A stretch of 64,000 nt of DNA from Cupriavidus alkaliphilus (GTDB lineage: Bacteria; Pseudomonadota; Gammaproteobacteria; Burkholderiales; Burkholderiaceae): assembly GCF_900094595.1 (NCBI RefSeq), contig NZ_FMAD01000009.1, positions 216,202-280,201 of the forward strand. The letters run 5' to 3'. Below the pieces are notes generated by a model that worked only from the letters and a program-made list of their open reading frames with translations, was not told the origin of the DNA and did no database searches. Position 1 is the stretch's first letter. Each line of letters opens with the position of its first letter. Of the stretch, positions 43,129-51,277 are shown one piece after another. The position numbers were made by a program, and so were the translations under genes.

Positions 43129-44682
43129 TCAGGCCGCCAGGCGGAACTGGCCCACGGCGCGGTGCAGCGCCTCGGCCTGGTCTTCCAGCGACGCGGCCGC
43201 CGCCGCCGCCTGTTCCACCAGGGCGGCGTTCTGCTGCGCCATCTGGTCCATCTGCGACACCGCCTGGTTGACCTGCTCGATGCCGCCGGTCTGTTCCTCG
43301 GTGGCGGCGCGCATTTCTCCCATCAGGTCGGTCACGCGCTTGACCGCGCCGACGATCTCGTCCATTGCGCGGCCGGCGTTCTCGACCAGCACCGAACCGT
43401 CTTCGACGCGCTGCGCCGAGTTGCCGATCAGCGCCTTGATTTCCTTGGCCGCGGTGGCGCTGCGCTGGGCCAGCGTGCGCACCTCGCCGGCCACCACCGC
43501 GAAGCCGCGGCCCTGGTCGCCGGCACGGGCCGCCTCGACCGCCGCGTTGAGGGCCAGGATATTGGTCTGGAAGGCGATGCCCTCGATCACGCCGATGATG
43601 TCGACCACCTTGCCCGAGGCACTCTTGATCTCGCCCATGGTGTCCACCACCTGGCTGACGATGGCGCCCCCGCGCACGGCGATGTCCGACGCGCCCTCGG
43701 CCAGGTGGCTGGCCTGGCGCGCGTTCTCGGCGCTCTGGCGCACGGTGCTGGTGAGCTGCTCCATGCTGGCGGCGGTTTCCTGCAGCGACGCGGCCTGCTC
43801 CTCGCTGCGGCGCGACAGGTCGGCATTGCCCGCGGCGATCTGCTTGGCCGCGCCGGCAATCGAATCGGCCGAGCCGCGGATGCTGCCGATCGCGCCGGTC
43901 AGGCGCGACTGCATGCGGTGCATGGCATGGAGCACGCTGTGCTCGTCGCCGGCGCGCAGCTCGACCTGGCCGGCCAGGTCGCCTTCGGCAATGCGACCGG
44001 CGATCAGCGCGGTGGTGGCCGGCTCGCCGCCCAGCTGGCGCTGCAGGCTGGCCGCGACCCGCACCATCACCAGCGACATCAGCGCGCCCACCGCCAGCAG
44101 CAGCCCCAGCGCCTTCCACAGCTCCTGGCGGAATGCCGCCTCGATGTCGTCCAGGTACAGCCCGGCGATGAAGTTCCAGTCCCACGGGCGGAAGTTGGCC
44201 ACGTAGCTCAGCTTGGGCTGCGGCGCCTGCGCGCCCGGCTTCGGCCACAGGTATTCGACGAAGCCCTTGCCGGGGCCCTTGCCGATCGCGGCGATGTCGC
44301 GGAACAGGTAGACCCCGTTCGGGTCCTTCATGCCTTCCATCGCCTTGCCGTTCATCTCCGGCTTGAACGGGTGCATCAGCACCACGGTGTCGGAACGCAT
44401 CAGCGTGAAGTAGCCGTCGGTGCCGAAGCGCATCGCGCGCACGCGCTCGATTGCCTGCTGCTTCGCTTCCTCGGCCGGCAGCTTGCCGGCCTTGGCCAGG
44501 GCCTCGTACTCGGCCACCACCGAGACCGCGGTGTCGGTGACGTGGGCCAGGTCGAGCCGGCGCTCGTCCATGCGCAGCGTGCGGATGTGCCACGCATTCC
44601 ACAGCGTGATGCCGAGCAGGCAGACCCAGCTCAGCACCAGCGGCAACAGCAGTTTTTTCTTCAGGCTAAGGTTGTGCAGCAT
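43129..44682 (-). CDS. Methyl-accepting chemotaxis protein with Cache-type sensor
   Basis: 517 residues: membrane helix about 10-30, extracytoplasmic single Cache-like domain about 35-185 (DGYFTLMRSDTVVLMHPFKPEMNGK; GKGFVEYLWPKPG), second helix about 188-208, HAMP, then the signalling domain with hairpin tip NILALNAAVEAARAGDQGRGFAVVA. Senses a small molecule and signals via CheA/CheW. No C-terminal NWETF-type CheR tether. The AGGAGGAG before the ATG at 44682 fixes the start; a FliA-type promoter lies 130 bp upstream. Confidence 0.95.
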   Translation of the reverse strand: MLHNLSLKKKLLLPLVLSWVCLLGITLWNAWHIRTLRMDERRLDLAHVTDTAVSVVAEYEALAKAGKLPAEEAKQQAIERVRAMRFGTDGYFTLMRSDTVVLMHPFKPEMNGKAMEGMKDPNGVYLFRDIAAIGKGPGKGFVEYLWPKPGAQAPQPKLSYVANFRPWDWNFIAGLYLDDIEAAFRQELWKALGLLLAVGALMSLVMVRVAASLQRQLGGEPATTALIAGRIAEGDLAGQVELRAGDEHSVLHAMHRMQSRLTGAIGSIRGSADSIAGAAKQIAAGNADLSRRSEEQAASLQETAASMEQLTSTVRQSAENARQASHLAEGASDIAVRGGAIVSQVVDTMGEIKSASGKVVDIIGVIEGIAFQTNILALNAAVEAARAGDQGRGFAVVAGEVRTLAQRSATAAKEIKALIGNSAQRVEDGSVLVENAGRAMDEIVGAVKRVTDLMGEMRAATEEQTGGIEQVNQAVSQMDQMAQQNAALVEQAAAAAASLEDQAEALHRAVGQFRLAA

Positions 44683-45039
44683 CGCTTCTACTCCTCCTTC
44701 TTCTTCGCGCTTTACGCTTGTCATCGGTGATGCGCATCGCCGTGCCACGCCAGGTGACGAGGGTGGCCGGCCAGCAGGGGACAAGGGCCGACGGCGCGTG
44801 CGTCTGCGGCATAACGGCGCAAAACGGACGTAACTTGATTGAGGTAGGCCCGCCACACCGGCAGTGTGGTTGATTGGTTTCAAAAGTCTGGCTCGGTGTT
44901 GTGCGTCATGCGACGCTTCGCTCGGGCCGCGTGGCAGGGCGCGTGCTTTCGCCTTCGCTTTGTCACGCCGGGCTGGCAAAAATCGGTCAGAATCTGCGCT
45001 GTCCTCCGTACGCCCCTGCCGTTTGCCGCAAACCGCCCC
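44683..45039. other. 357-bp divergent region chemoreceptor/chrA
   Basis: Contains the FliA-type promoter for the chemoreceptor (44811-44838) and a small dyad CCACAC-CGGCA-GTGTGG at 44853-44869, which lies upstream of chrA and could be an operator. The open frame continues upstream of chrA from 44866, but without conserved sequence. Confidence 0.45.
44811..44838 (-). promoter_or_regulatory. FliA (sigma-28) promoter of the chemoreceptor gene
   Basis: On the minus strand: TCAAGTTA (44838-44831), 12 bases, GCCGTTAT (44818-44811). This matches the flagellar sigma-28 pattern (TAAAGTTT / GCCGATAA) at 6 of 8 positions in each half. It is about 130 bp upstream of the chemoreceptor ATG. Confidence 0.68.
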
Positions 45040-46272
45040 ATGGCCTCCTTGCCCAGCCCCTCCGACGACACCCGCGGCCACGACGGGCCGCTTGCCGTGT
45101 TCCTGATCTTCCTGCGGCTCGGCCTGACCTCGTTCGGCGGCCCGGTGGCCCACCTGGCGTATTTCCGCGATGAACTGGTACGCCGGCGCGGCTGGCTCAG
45201 CGAGACGGCCTATGCCGACGTGGTGGCGCTGTGCCAGTGCCTGCCCGGACCGGCCAGCAGCCAGACCGGCATCGCGCTGGGGCTGGCGCGCGCCGGCTAT
45301 GGCGGCGCGCTGGCGGCATGGGTGGGCTTCACGCTGCCGTCGGCGCTGGCCATGATCGTGTTCGCGCTGGGGGTGACCCATTACGGCATGGCCGCGGCGC
45401 CGGGCGCGCTGCACGGGCTGAAGCTGGTGGCGGTGGCGGTGGTGGCGCAGGCGGTGTGGGGCATGGCGCGGACGCTGTGCGTCGGCCCGGTGCGCATCGC
45501 CATCATGCTGGTGGCCGCCGGCACCGTGCTGGCGTGGCCCGGGCCGTGGGCCCAGGTGGCCCTGATGGCCGCTGCCGCGGTGGCCGGCATGGCCCTGTTG
45601 CGGCCGGCGCTGGGCGGCGCGCATGAACCGCTGCGGCTGCCGGTGACGCATCGGGGCGGCGTGCTGGCGCTGGCGCTGTTTGCCGCGCTGCTGGCCGGCC
45701 TGCCGCTGCTGGCGCAGTGGGCCGCCGACCCGGCCGTGCGCGTGTTCGACGCCTTTTACCGCGCCGGCGCGCTGGTGTTCGGCGGCGGGCACGTGGTGCT
45801 GCCGCTGCTGGATGCAGCCGTGGTGACGCCCGGCTGGGTCGGCAAGGAAGCCTTCCTGGCCGGTTATGGCGCGGCGCAGGCCATGCCCGGGCCGCTGTTT
45901 TCCTTCGCCGCGTTCCTCGGCGCTGCCATGCAGGACCCGCCCACCGGCCTCGCCGGCGGCCTGCTGTGCACGCTGGCCATCTTCCTGCCCGGCGCGCTGC
46001 TGGTGCTGGGCGCGCTGCCGTTCTGGGAAAGCCTGCGCCGCAACCAGCGCGCCCAGGCGGCGCTGGCCGGCATCAACGCCGGCGTGGTCGGGCTGCTGCT
46101 GGCGGCGCTGTGGCATCCGGTATGGACCAGCGCGGTGCAGGGCCCGCTGGACATCGTGCTGGTGGCGCTGGCACTGGTGGCGCTGATGCGCTGGAAGCTG
46201 CCGCCGTGGCTGGTGGTGGTGGCCAGCGGCGTGGCGGGCTGGGCGGTGGCGGCGCTGGCGACTGTCGTTTGA
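45040..46272 (+). CDS. chrA: Chromate transporter, long two-domain ChrA
   Basis: 410 residues with two CHR domains. Domain 1 has LGLTSFGGPVAHLAYFRDELVRRRGWL and QCLPGPASSQTGIALG; domain 2 has FGGGHVVLPLL and AMPGPLFSFAAFLG. About ten to twelve membrane segments. Members export chromate using the proton gradient, though many chromosomal ChrA proteins have not been tested for resistance. No chrB or chrF neighbour. The ATG at 45040 is chosen; upstream in-frame codons are not conserved. Confidence 0.92.
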   Translation: MASLPSPSDDTRGHDGPLAVFLIFLRLGLTSFGGPVAHLAYFRDELVRRRGWLSETAYADVVALCQCLPGPASSQTGIALGLARAGYGGALAAWVGFTLPSALAMIVFALGVTHYGMAAAPGALHGLKLVAVAVVAQAVWGMARTLCVGPVRIAIMLVAAGTVLAWPGPWAQVALMAAAAVAGMALLRPALGGAHEPLRLPVTHRGGVLALALFAALLAGLPLLAQWAADPAVRVFDAFYRAGALVFGGGHVVLPLLDAAVVTPGWVGKEAFLAGYGAAQAMPGPLFSFAAFLGAAMQDPPTGLAGGLLCTLAIFLPGALLVLGALPFWESLRRNQRAQAALAGINAGVVGLLLAALWHPVWTSAVQGPLDIVLVALALVALMRWKLPPWLVVVASGVAGWAVAALATVV

Positions 46273-46315
46273 GGCGGGCCTGGCGCACGCACGCAAACAA
46301 CCCCCGCCTTGACGT

Positions 46316-46335
46316 TGTAATGCGCTGTAATCCGC
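46316..46335 (+). promoter_or_regulatory. Tandem 10-bp repeats upstream of the PepSY-flavin operon
   Basis: TGTAATGCGC and TGTAATCCGC follow each other directly (46316-46325, 46326-46335). One-turn direct repeats of this type are typical of OmpR-family response regulators. It lies 25 bp upstream of the Fur-like box. The regulator is unknown. Confidence 0.45.
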
Positions 46336-46359
46336 CCCGCCGGCCGACCGTTTGCGCTT

Positions 46360-46378
46360 TCAAATGCGAACGATTATC
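46360..46378 (+). promoter_or_regulatory. Fur-box-like site before the PepSY-flavin operon
   Basis: TCAAATGCGAACGATTATC matches 12 of 19 positions of the Fur consensus and closely follows the AATGCGAA-n-GATTATC form seen in beta-proteobacterial Fur sites. It is about 138 bp upstream of the PepSY gene and overlaps a possible -10 region. Suggests repression by iron. Confidence 0.6.
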
Positions 46379-46515
46379 CTTCTCTCTTCCGCGCCTCCTT
46401 GTGCCGGCCATGGCACATCCTGACGCCCTGTGAGCGTTCCAGGGGGCGCTTTCGCTACCCGTACCAGGCAAGACCGGGCGTGGCCACACCAGATCGCGCC
46501 AGCCGACCCACCGCA

Positions 46516-47172
46516 ATGACCGACACCCAGCCGGCCGCCGGCCAGCAGCGCCGTGCCTTCTGGCTCAAGCATCTCCACCAGTGGCACTGGATCAGTTCCG
46601 CGATCTGCCTGGTCGGGATGCTGCTGTTCGCGGTCACCGGCTTCACCCTGAACCACGCCGGCCAGATCGAGGCCAGGCCCGCCGTGCAGACCCGGCACGC
46701 CACGCTGCCCACGCGCGTGCTCGACAAGGTCCGGGCCGCGGCGCCCGCCGGCGCCGCCGGGGCGGGCGAGACCAAGGCGCCGGTGCCGGCGGTGCTGGCC
46801 GACTGGCTGGCGCAGGCGCTGGATATCGACGCCGGCGGGCGCGAGGCGGAATGGTCCGCCGACGAAATTTACGTGGCGCTGCCGCGCCCTGGCGGCGACG
46901 CGTGGGTCAGCATCGCGCTCGACAGCGGCGAGGCGCAGTACGAGACCACCTCGCGCGGTGCCGTCTCGTACCTGAACGACCTGCACAAGGGCCGCAACAC
47001 CGGCGCGGCGTGGAGCCTGTTCCTGGACGCGTTCGCGCTGGCATGCCTGGTGTTCTGCGTGACCGGCCTGTTCCTGCTCAAGCTGCATGCGGGCGGGCGC
47101 GTGGCGACCTGGCCGCTGGTGGGGCTGGGGCTGGTGGTGCCGGTGCTGCTGGCGATCCTGTTTATCCACTGA
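46516..47172 (+). CDS. PepSY-associated transmembrane protein
   Basis: 218 residues with three membrane helices (about 27-46, 167-188, 198-217) and a periplasmic loop between the first two. Histidines sit at the membrane ends: KHLHQWHW (18-24), LNH47 and NDLH157KGRNTG, positions where PepSY-TM ferric reductases such as FpvG-type proteins carry heme or electron-relay residues. First gene of a five-gene operon with DUF2271, DUF4198, ApbE and a flavodoxin reductase, so it is a candidate transmembrane electron carrier. The heme role is inference. Confidence 0.88.
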   Translation: MTDTQPAAGQQRRAFWLKHLHQWHWISSAICLVGMLLFAVTGFTLNHAGQIEARPAVQTRHATLPTRVLDKVRAAAPAGAAGAGETKAPVPAVLADWLAQALDIDAGGREAEWSADEIYVALPRPGGDAWVSIALDSGEAQYETTSRGAVSYLNDLHKGRNTGAAWSLFLDAFALACLVFCVTGLFLLKLHAGGRVATWPLVGLGLVVPVLLAILFIH

Positions 47173-47228
47173 TCGGTCGCGCTCGCGCCGATCTGTTTCC
47201 TGCATCTCACTGACGAGGTTTCTCCGAT

Positions 47229-47753
47229 ATGCGCCGACTGCTCTCCGTCTCCCTGACCGGCATGGCCGCCGTGCCGCTGGCCGGCCCCGCGCTGGCCGCG
47301 GACCTGAACGTCAAGGTCGACATCCCGCGCCTGACCGTGGCCGAGTACCACCGCCCCTATGTGGCGATGTGGGTCGAGCGCGCCGACCAGAGCCCGGTGC
47401 AGACCCTGGCGGTCTGGTACGACGGCAAGCTCAAGGACGGCGAGGGCACCAAATGGCTCAAGGACATGCGCCAGTGGTGGCGCAAGGCCGGCCGCGACCT
47501 GCACATGCCGGCCGACGGCATCTCCGGCGCCACGCGCGCGCCGGGCGAGCACAGCGTGCGCTTCAGCGACGGCAAGGCGCCGTTGGGCAAGCTGCCCGCC
47601 GGCGACTACCAGCTGGTGGTGGAGGCTGCGCGTGAAGTGGGCGGGCGCGAGTTGCTGCGCGTGCCGTTCACGTGGCCGCCGCAATCGGCACAGACTGCCC
47701 GCGCCAAGGGCGAACACGAACTCGGCGGCGTCACCGTCGACCTGAAGCCTTAA
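47229..47753 (+). CDS. DUF2271 periplasmic protein with a flavinylation-type motif
   Basis: 174 residues; signal peptide MRRLLSVSLTGMAAVPLAGPALA, then ADLNVKVDIPRLTVAEYHRPY of DUF2271. The segment ADGISGATRAPG (95-106) contains D96-G-I-S-G-A-T102, the pattern (D-x-[ILV]-S-G-A-T) that ApbE uses to attach FMN to Thr in NqrC and RnfG. As an apbE gene lies two genes downstream, T102 is a probable covalent FMN site. It may be the periplasmic electron acceptor of the operon. The exact partner is unknown. Confidence 0.88.
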   Translation: MRRLLSVSLTGMAAVPLAGPALAADLNVKVDIPRLTVAEYHRPYVAMWVERADQSPVQTLAVWYDGKLKDGEGTKWLKDMRQWWRKAGRDLHMPADGISGATRAPGEHSVRFSDGKAPLGKLPAGDYQLVVEAAREVGGRELLRVPFTWPPQSAQTARAKGEHELGGVTVDLKP

Positions 47754-47771
47754 CCTTCCCGGAGCCCGACC

Positions 47772-48611
47772 ATGAAACCTTCCCTGATGTCCGCCGCATC
47801 TTCCCGCCTGGCGGTGCGCGCCGCTGTCCTGGCCCTGGCCGCGCTCGCGCCGCTGGCCGCGCACGCGCATCGGCAGTGGCTGTTGCCGTCGGCCACCGTG
47901 CTGTCCGGCAGCGATCCGTGGGTCACCGTCGACGCCGCCGTCTCGAACGACCTGTTCTACTTCGAACATGTGCCGATGCGGCTCGACAACCTGCAGGTGA
48001 CCGCCCCCGACGGCAGCGCGGTCAAGGCCCAGAACGCGGCCACCGGCAAGTACCGCAGCACCTTCGACCTGCACCTGACCCAGCCCGGCACGTATCGCGT
48101 GGCGGTGGTCAACAACGGCCTGTTCGCCAGCTACAAGCTCGACGGCCAGCCCAAGCGCTGGCGCGGCAGCGCCGAGAATTTCGCCAAAGAGGTTCCGGCC
48201 AACGCGCAGGACCTGCAGGTCACGCAGGCCGAGGGCCGCATCGAATCCTTCGTCACCGCCGGCAAGCCCAGCGACAAGGGCCTGCGCGCCGTCGGCCGCG
48301 GCCTGGAGCTGGCGCCGATCACGCACCCGAACGACCTGGTCGCCGGCGACACCGCCAGCTTCCGCCTGCTGCTCGACGGCAAGCCCGCCAGCAACCTGAA
48401 GGTGGCGGTGGTGCCGGGCGGCATCCGCTACCGCGACCAGCTGCAGGAATTCAGCGCCACCACCGACGCCGACGGCAAGTTCAGCGTCAAGTGGCCGGCC
48501 GCGGGCATGTACTGGATGGAAGCCGAGGTCAAGGACGACAAGACCACCTTCAAGCAGGCCAAGTCGCGCCGCGCCGTCTATGCGGTGACGGTGGAAGTGC
48601 TGCCGCAATAA
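47772..48611 (+). CDS. DUF4198 exported protein
   Basis: 279 residues. Signal peptide to about HAH (residue 36), then RQWLLPSATVLSGSDPWVTVDAAVSNDLFYFEH, the typical DUF4198 start with an N-terminal His right at the cleavage site. It is a beta-sandwich protein, found with TonB-dependent receptors or metal-uptake genes. A mature N-terminal His (after A-HA cleavage) could bind a metal, but this is inference. 18 bp after DUF2271; 14 bp before the apbE start. Confidence 0.9.
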   Translation: MKPSLMSAASSRLAVRAAVLALAALAPLAAHAHRQWLLPSATVLSGSDPWVTVDAAVSNDLFYFEHVPMRLDNLQVTAPDGSAVKAQNAATGKYRSTFDLHLTQPGTYRVAVVNNGLFASYKLDGQPKRWRGSAENFAKEVPANAQDLQVTQAEGRIESFVTAGKPSDKGLRAVGRGLELAPITHPNDLVAGDTASFRLLLDGKPASNLKVAVVPGGIRYRDQLQEFSATTDADGKFSVKWPAAGMYWMEAEVKDDKTTFKQAKSRRAVYAVTVEVLPQ

Positions 48612-48625
48612 GCCGGTTGCATGGC

Positions 48626-49633
48626 GTGAACCGCGTCCTGGTACCCGTTGCGCTGAGCGCGCCTCCCGCGCCGCCGCCCGCCGGTGCGCGCCTGCTGCGC
48701 TGGGGCGGGCCCACCATGGGCACGAGCTGGTCGGTGGCGGCGCTGCTGCCGCCGCAGGCGGATGCTGGCGCCATCGCCGCCGGCATCGGCGCGGTGCTCG
48801 AGCGCGTGATCGCGCAGATGAGCAACTGGGAAGCGGACTCCGACCTGAGCCGGTTCAACCGCGCGCCGGCGGGCAGCTGGCACGCCTTGCCGGCAGACTG
48901 CTTCGCGGTGCTGCGGACCGCATTGCAGGTGGCACGCGACAGCGGCGGCGCCTATGACCCGAGCGCGGGACCGCTGGTCGACCTGTGGGGCTTCGGCCCG
49001 GCCCCGGCGCGCCGCGCGCCGCCGTCGCCAGACGACGTACAGGCCGCGCGCGCCCGTTGCGGCTGGGCCCGCATCGAAACCGATGCCGCGGGCGGGCGCG
49101 CCCGCCAGCCGGGCGGCGTGGCGCTGGACTTCTGTGCCATCGCCAAGGGCTTCGCTGTCGACGCGGTGGCGCGCTACCTGTGCGCACAGGGGCTGGACCA
49201 TCACCTCACCGAGATCGGCGGCGAACTGCGCGGCCATGGGGTCAAGCCCGATGGCATGCCGTGGTGGGTCGCGCTGGAAGCGCCGCCGGGGCCGGGCAGC
49301 GATGGCGCGCAGCAAACGCTGGTGGCGCTGCACGGGCTGTCGGTGGCCACCTCCGGCGACTACCGTCGCTACTTCGACAGCGAAGGCCGCCGCTATGCCC
49401 ATACCATCGATCCGCGCACCGGCTACCCGGCCAGCCACGCGCTGGCCTCGGTCACGGTAATCCACCCGCAGTGCATGCTGGCCGATGCGCTGTCCACCGC
49501 GCTGACCGTGCTGGGCCCCGAGGCCGGCATGGCGCACGCGCGCCGCCACGGCATTGCCGCGCGCTTCCTGGTGCGCACCGCGGACGGCTTTCTCGAGCAT
49601 CATTCGCCGGCCTTTGCCGCGATGCTGGCATGA
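48626..49633 (+). CDS. apbE: ApbE family FAD:protein FMN transferase
   Basis: 335 residues from GTG at 48626 (a TTG at 48617 is also possible). Conserved blocks: TMGTSWSV (30-37), DFCAIAKGFAVD (168-179), GGELRGHG (198-205), TSGDYRRYF (242-250), HTIDPRTGYP (259-268) and the Mg ligand region D287 in ADALSTAL. It transfers FMN from FAD to a Thr/Ser of its target, most likely DUF2271 of the same operon. No signal peptide or lipobox is evident at the N-terminus, unusual since ApbE targets are periplasmic. Stop overlaps the next gene (ATGA). Confidence 0.93.
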   Translation: MNRVLVPVALSAPPAPPPAGARLLRWGGPTMGTSWSVAALLPPQADAGAIAAGIGAVLERVIAQMSNWEADSDLSRFNRAPAGSWHALPADCFAVLRTALQVARDSGGAYDPSAGPLVDLWGFGPAPARRAPPSPDDVQAARARCGWARIETDAAGGRARQPGGVALDFCAIAKGFAVDAVARYLCAQGLDHHLTEIGGELRGHGVKPDGMPWWVALEAPPGPGSDGAQQTLVALHGLSVATSGDYRRYFDSEGRRYAHTIDPRTGYPASHALASVTVIHPQCMLADALSTALTVLGPEAGMAHARRHGIAARFLVRTADGFLEHHSPAFAAMLA

Positions 49634-51228
49634 GCGGCAGCACGATGTCGTCCGCCATTGCCGGCGCTGGCTGGCTTGCCGTGGCCGGCGGCGTTGCGTT
49701 GTCCGTGCTCGGGCCATCGCGCATGGCCATGGCCGCCGGGGTGGCCGCCGCGTACGCCGGGTTCTGCGGCGCGGTGGTGGCCCATCACCGCCAGCGGCGC
49801 GCGAAGGTGGCGGCGCTGGCGGGCACGGACGACGGCGCGACGCTGGTGGTCTATGCCAGCCAGACCGGGTTTGCCGAACAACTGGCGCTGCAGACCGCCA
49901 CCGCGCTGCAGGGCGCGGGCCTGCCGGTGCAGCTGCTGTCGCTGGCCGAGGTCGATGGCCGGCGCCTGCAAGCGTGCCGCCAGGCGTTGTTCGTGGTCAG
50001 CACCACCGGCGAGGGCGACGCCCCCGACAGCGCCTCGGGCTTCGCCCGCCGCCTGCTGGCGGGCGCCGATGGCCTGCAGCGGCTGCGCTACGGCATCCTT
50101 GCGCTTGGCGACAGCAGCTACGCGCGCTTCTGCGCCTTCGGCCATGCGCTGGAGGGCTGGCTGCAGCGCCAGCGCGCGCAGCCGCTGTTCGACCTGATCG
50201 AAGTCGACAACGGCGACGCCGGCGCGCTGCGCCACTGGCAGAACCACCTGTCGGCGCTGAGCGGCGGCGCCGAGATCGCCGACTGGGAGCGCCCGCGCTA
50301 CGAGCACTGGCGGCTGGCGCAGCGCCATTACCTGAACCCCGGCAGCCAGGGCGCGCCGGCCTTCCATCTGGTGCTGGCGCCACCGGACGGCGCGGCGCCG
50401 GACTGGCAGGCCGGCGACATTGCCGAGATCGGCCCGTGCCATGCGCCGGCCGAAGTCGACCGGCTGCTGGCGCAGCTTGGCCTGGATGGCGCCACCCCGG
50501 TGCGTTGCGATGGCGCCGACACCACCCTGGCCGCGGCCATGGCCACGCGCATGCCGCTGCCCGCACCGCATCTTGCCGCGATGCAGGGCGTCGCGCCGCA
50601 GCAGCTGGTGGATGCGCTGGCGCCGCTGCCGCATCGCGAATATTCGATCGCCTCGCTGCCGCGCGACGGCAGGCTCGAGCTGCTGGTGCGCCAGACCCGC
50701 CACGACGATGGCCGCTTGGGCCTCGCCTCGGGCTGGCTGACCGGACACGCCGCGGTGGGCAGCCGCATCGCGCTGCGCATCCGCGCCAATCGCAGTTTCC
50801 ATCCGCCGGCCGACGACCGGCCGCTGATCCTGGTCGGCAACGGCACCGGGCTGGCCGGGCTGCGGGCCCAGCTCAAGGCGCGCGCCGCGGCCGGGCGGCG
50901 GCGCAACTGGCTGCTGTTCGGCGAGCGCTCGGCGCGGCATGACGCGTTCTTTGCCGGGGAACTGGCCGGCTGGCTGGCGGACGGCACGCTGGCGCGTGCG
51001 GACCACGCCTGGTCGCGCGACGGCGGCGCGCCGCGCTACGTGCAGGACGCCCTGCGCCTGCACGCGGATGGCGTGCGGCAATGGGTGGCAGACGGCGCGG
51101 CCATCTATGTCTGCGGCAGCCTGCAGGGCATGGCCGGCGGCGTCCATGACGCGCTGGCGGAAATCCTGGGCGAGGACGCGCTGCGCCGCCTGGCCGACGA
51201 CGGCCGCTACCGGCGCGACGTCTACTAG
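49630..51228 (+). CDS. Membrane-anchored CysJ-like NADPH flavodoxin reductase
   Basis: 532 residues. One or two N-terminal membrane helices (about 8-27 and 33-51), flavodoxin domain about 70-210 (YASQTGFAEQLA 75-86; STTGEGDAPDS; LGDSSYARFC 159-168), FAD-binding module (REYS 336-339) and NADPH-binding domain (LILVGNGTGLAG 399-410; CGSLQGMAGGV 495-505), ending in YRRDVY as sulfite reductase flavoproteins do. No CysI hemoprotein is nearby, so it is not a sulfite reductase; it likely feeds electrons into the PepSY membrane protein. Confidence 0.92.
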   Translation: MSGSTMSSAIAGAGWLAVAGGVALSVLGPSRMAMAAGVAAAYAGFCGAVVAHHRQRRAKVAALAGTDDGATLVVYASQTGFAEQLALQTATALQGAGLPVQLLSLAEVDGRRLQACRQALFVVSTTGEGDAPDSASGFARRLLAGADGLQRLRYGILALGDSSYARFCAFGHALEGWLQRQRAQPLFDLIEVDNGDAGALRHWQNHLSALSGGAEIADWERPRYEHWRLAQRHYLNPGSQGAPAFHLVLAPPDGAAPDWQAGDIAEIGPCHAPAEVDRLLAQLGLDGATPVRCDGADTTLAAAMATRMPLPAPHLAAMQGVAPQQLVDALAPLPHREYSIASLPRDGRLELLVRQTRHDDGRLGLASGWLTGHAAVGSRIALRIRANRSFHPPADDRPLILVGNGTGLAGLRAQLKARAAAGRRRNWLLFGERSARHDAFFAGELAGWLADGTLARADHAWSRDGGAPRYVQDALRLHADGVRQWVADGAAIYVCGSLQGMAGGVHDALAEILGEDALRRLADDGRYRRDVY

Positions 51229-51239
51229 GCATCCGGGCC

Positions 51240-51277
51240 GCCGATCTCCGCACGCCACGCAGCGTGCGGAGATCGGC
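51240..51277 (+). terminator. Strong hairpin at the end of the PepSY-flavin operon
   Basis: A perfect 16-bp stem with a 6-nt loop CACGCA (51256-51261), starting 12 bp after the flavodoxin reductase stop. No T-run follows, so it may terminate only with help or protect the mRNA 3' end. The arms are CCGATCTCCGCACGC and its complement, plus one flanking G-C pair. Confidence 0.6.

Noticed and set aside
40308..43271. Plus-strand frame of 987 codons overlapping the PBP-like gene
   Set aside because: Shifted-frame artefact over the PBP gene; Arg/Ala/Gly-rich with no recognisable domain, and it runs through the GlsB gene.
43129..46296. A single minus-strand frame of 1055 codons joining antisense of chrA to the chemoreceptor
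   Set aside because: Only the part from 44682 down matches a chemoreceptor and has a Shine-Dalgarno; the upstream stretch is antisense to chrA and low complexity.
49630..51228. Sulfite reductase flavoprotein CysJ
   Set aside because: Domain order and C-terminus fit CysJ, but there is an N-terminal membrane anchor and no CysI or other sulfur gene nearby; operon context indicates a different role.
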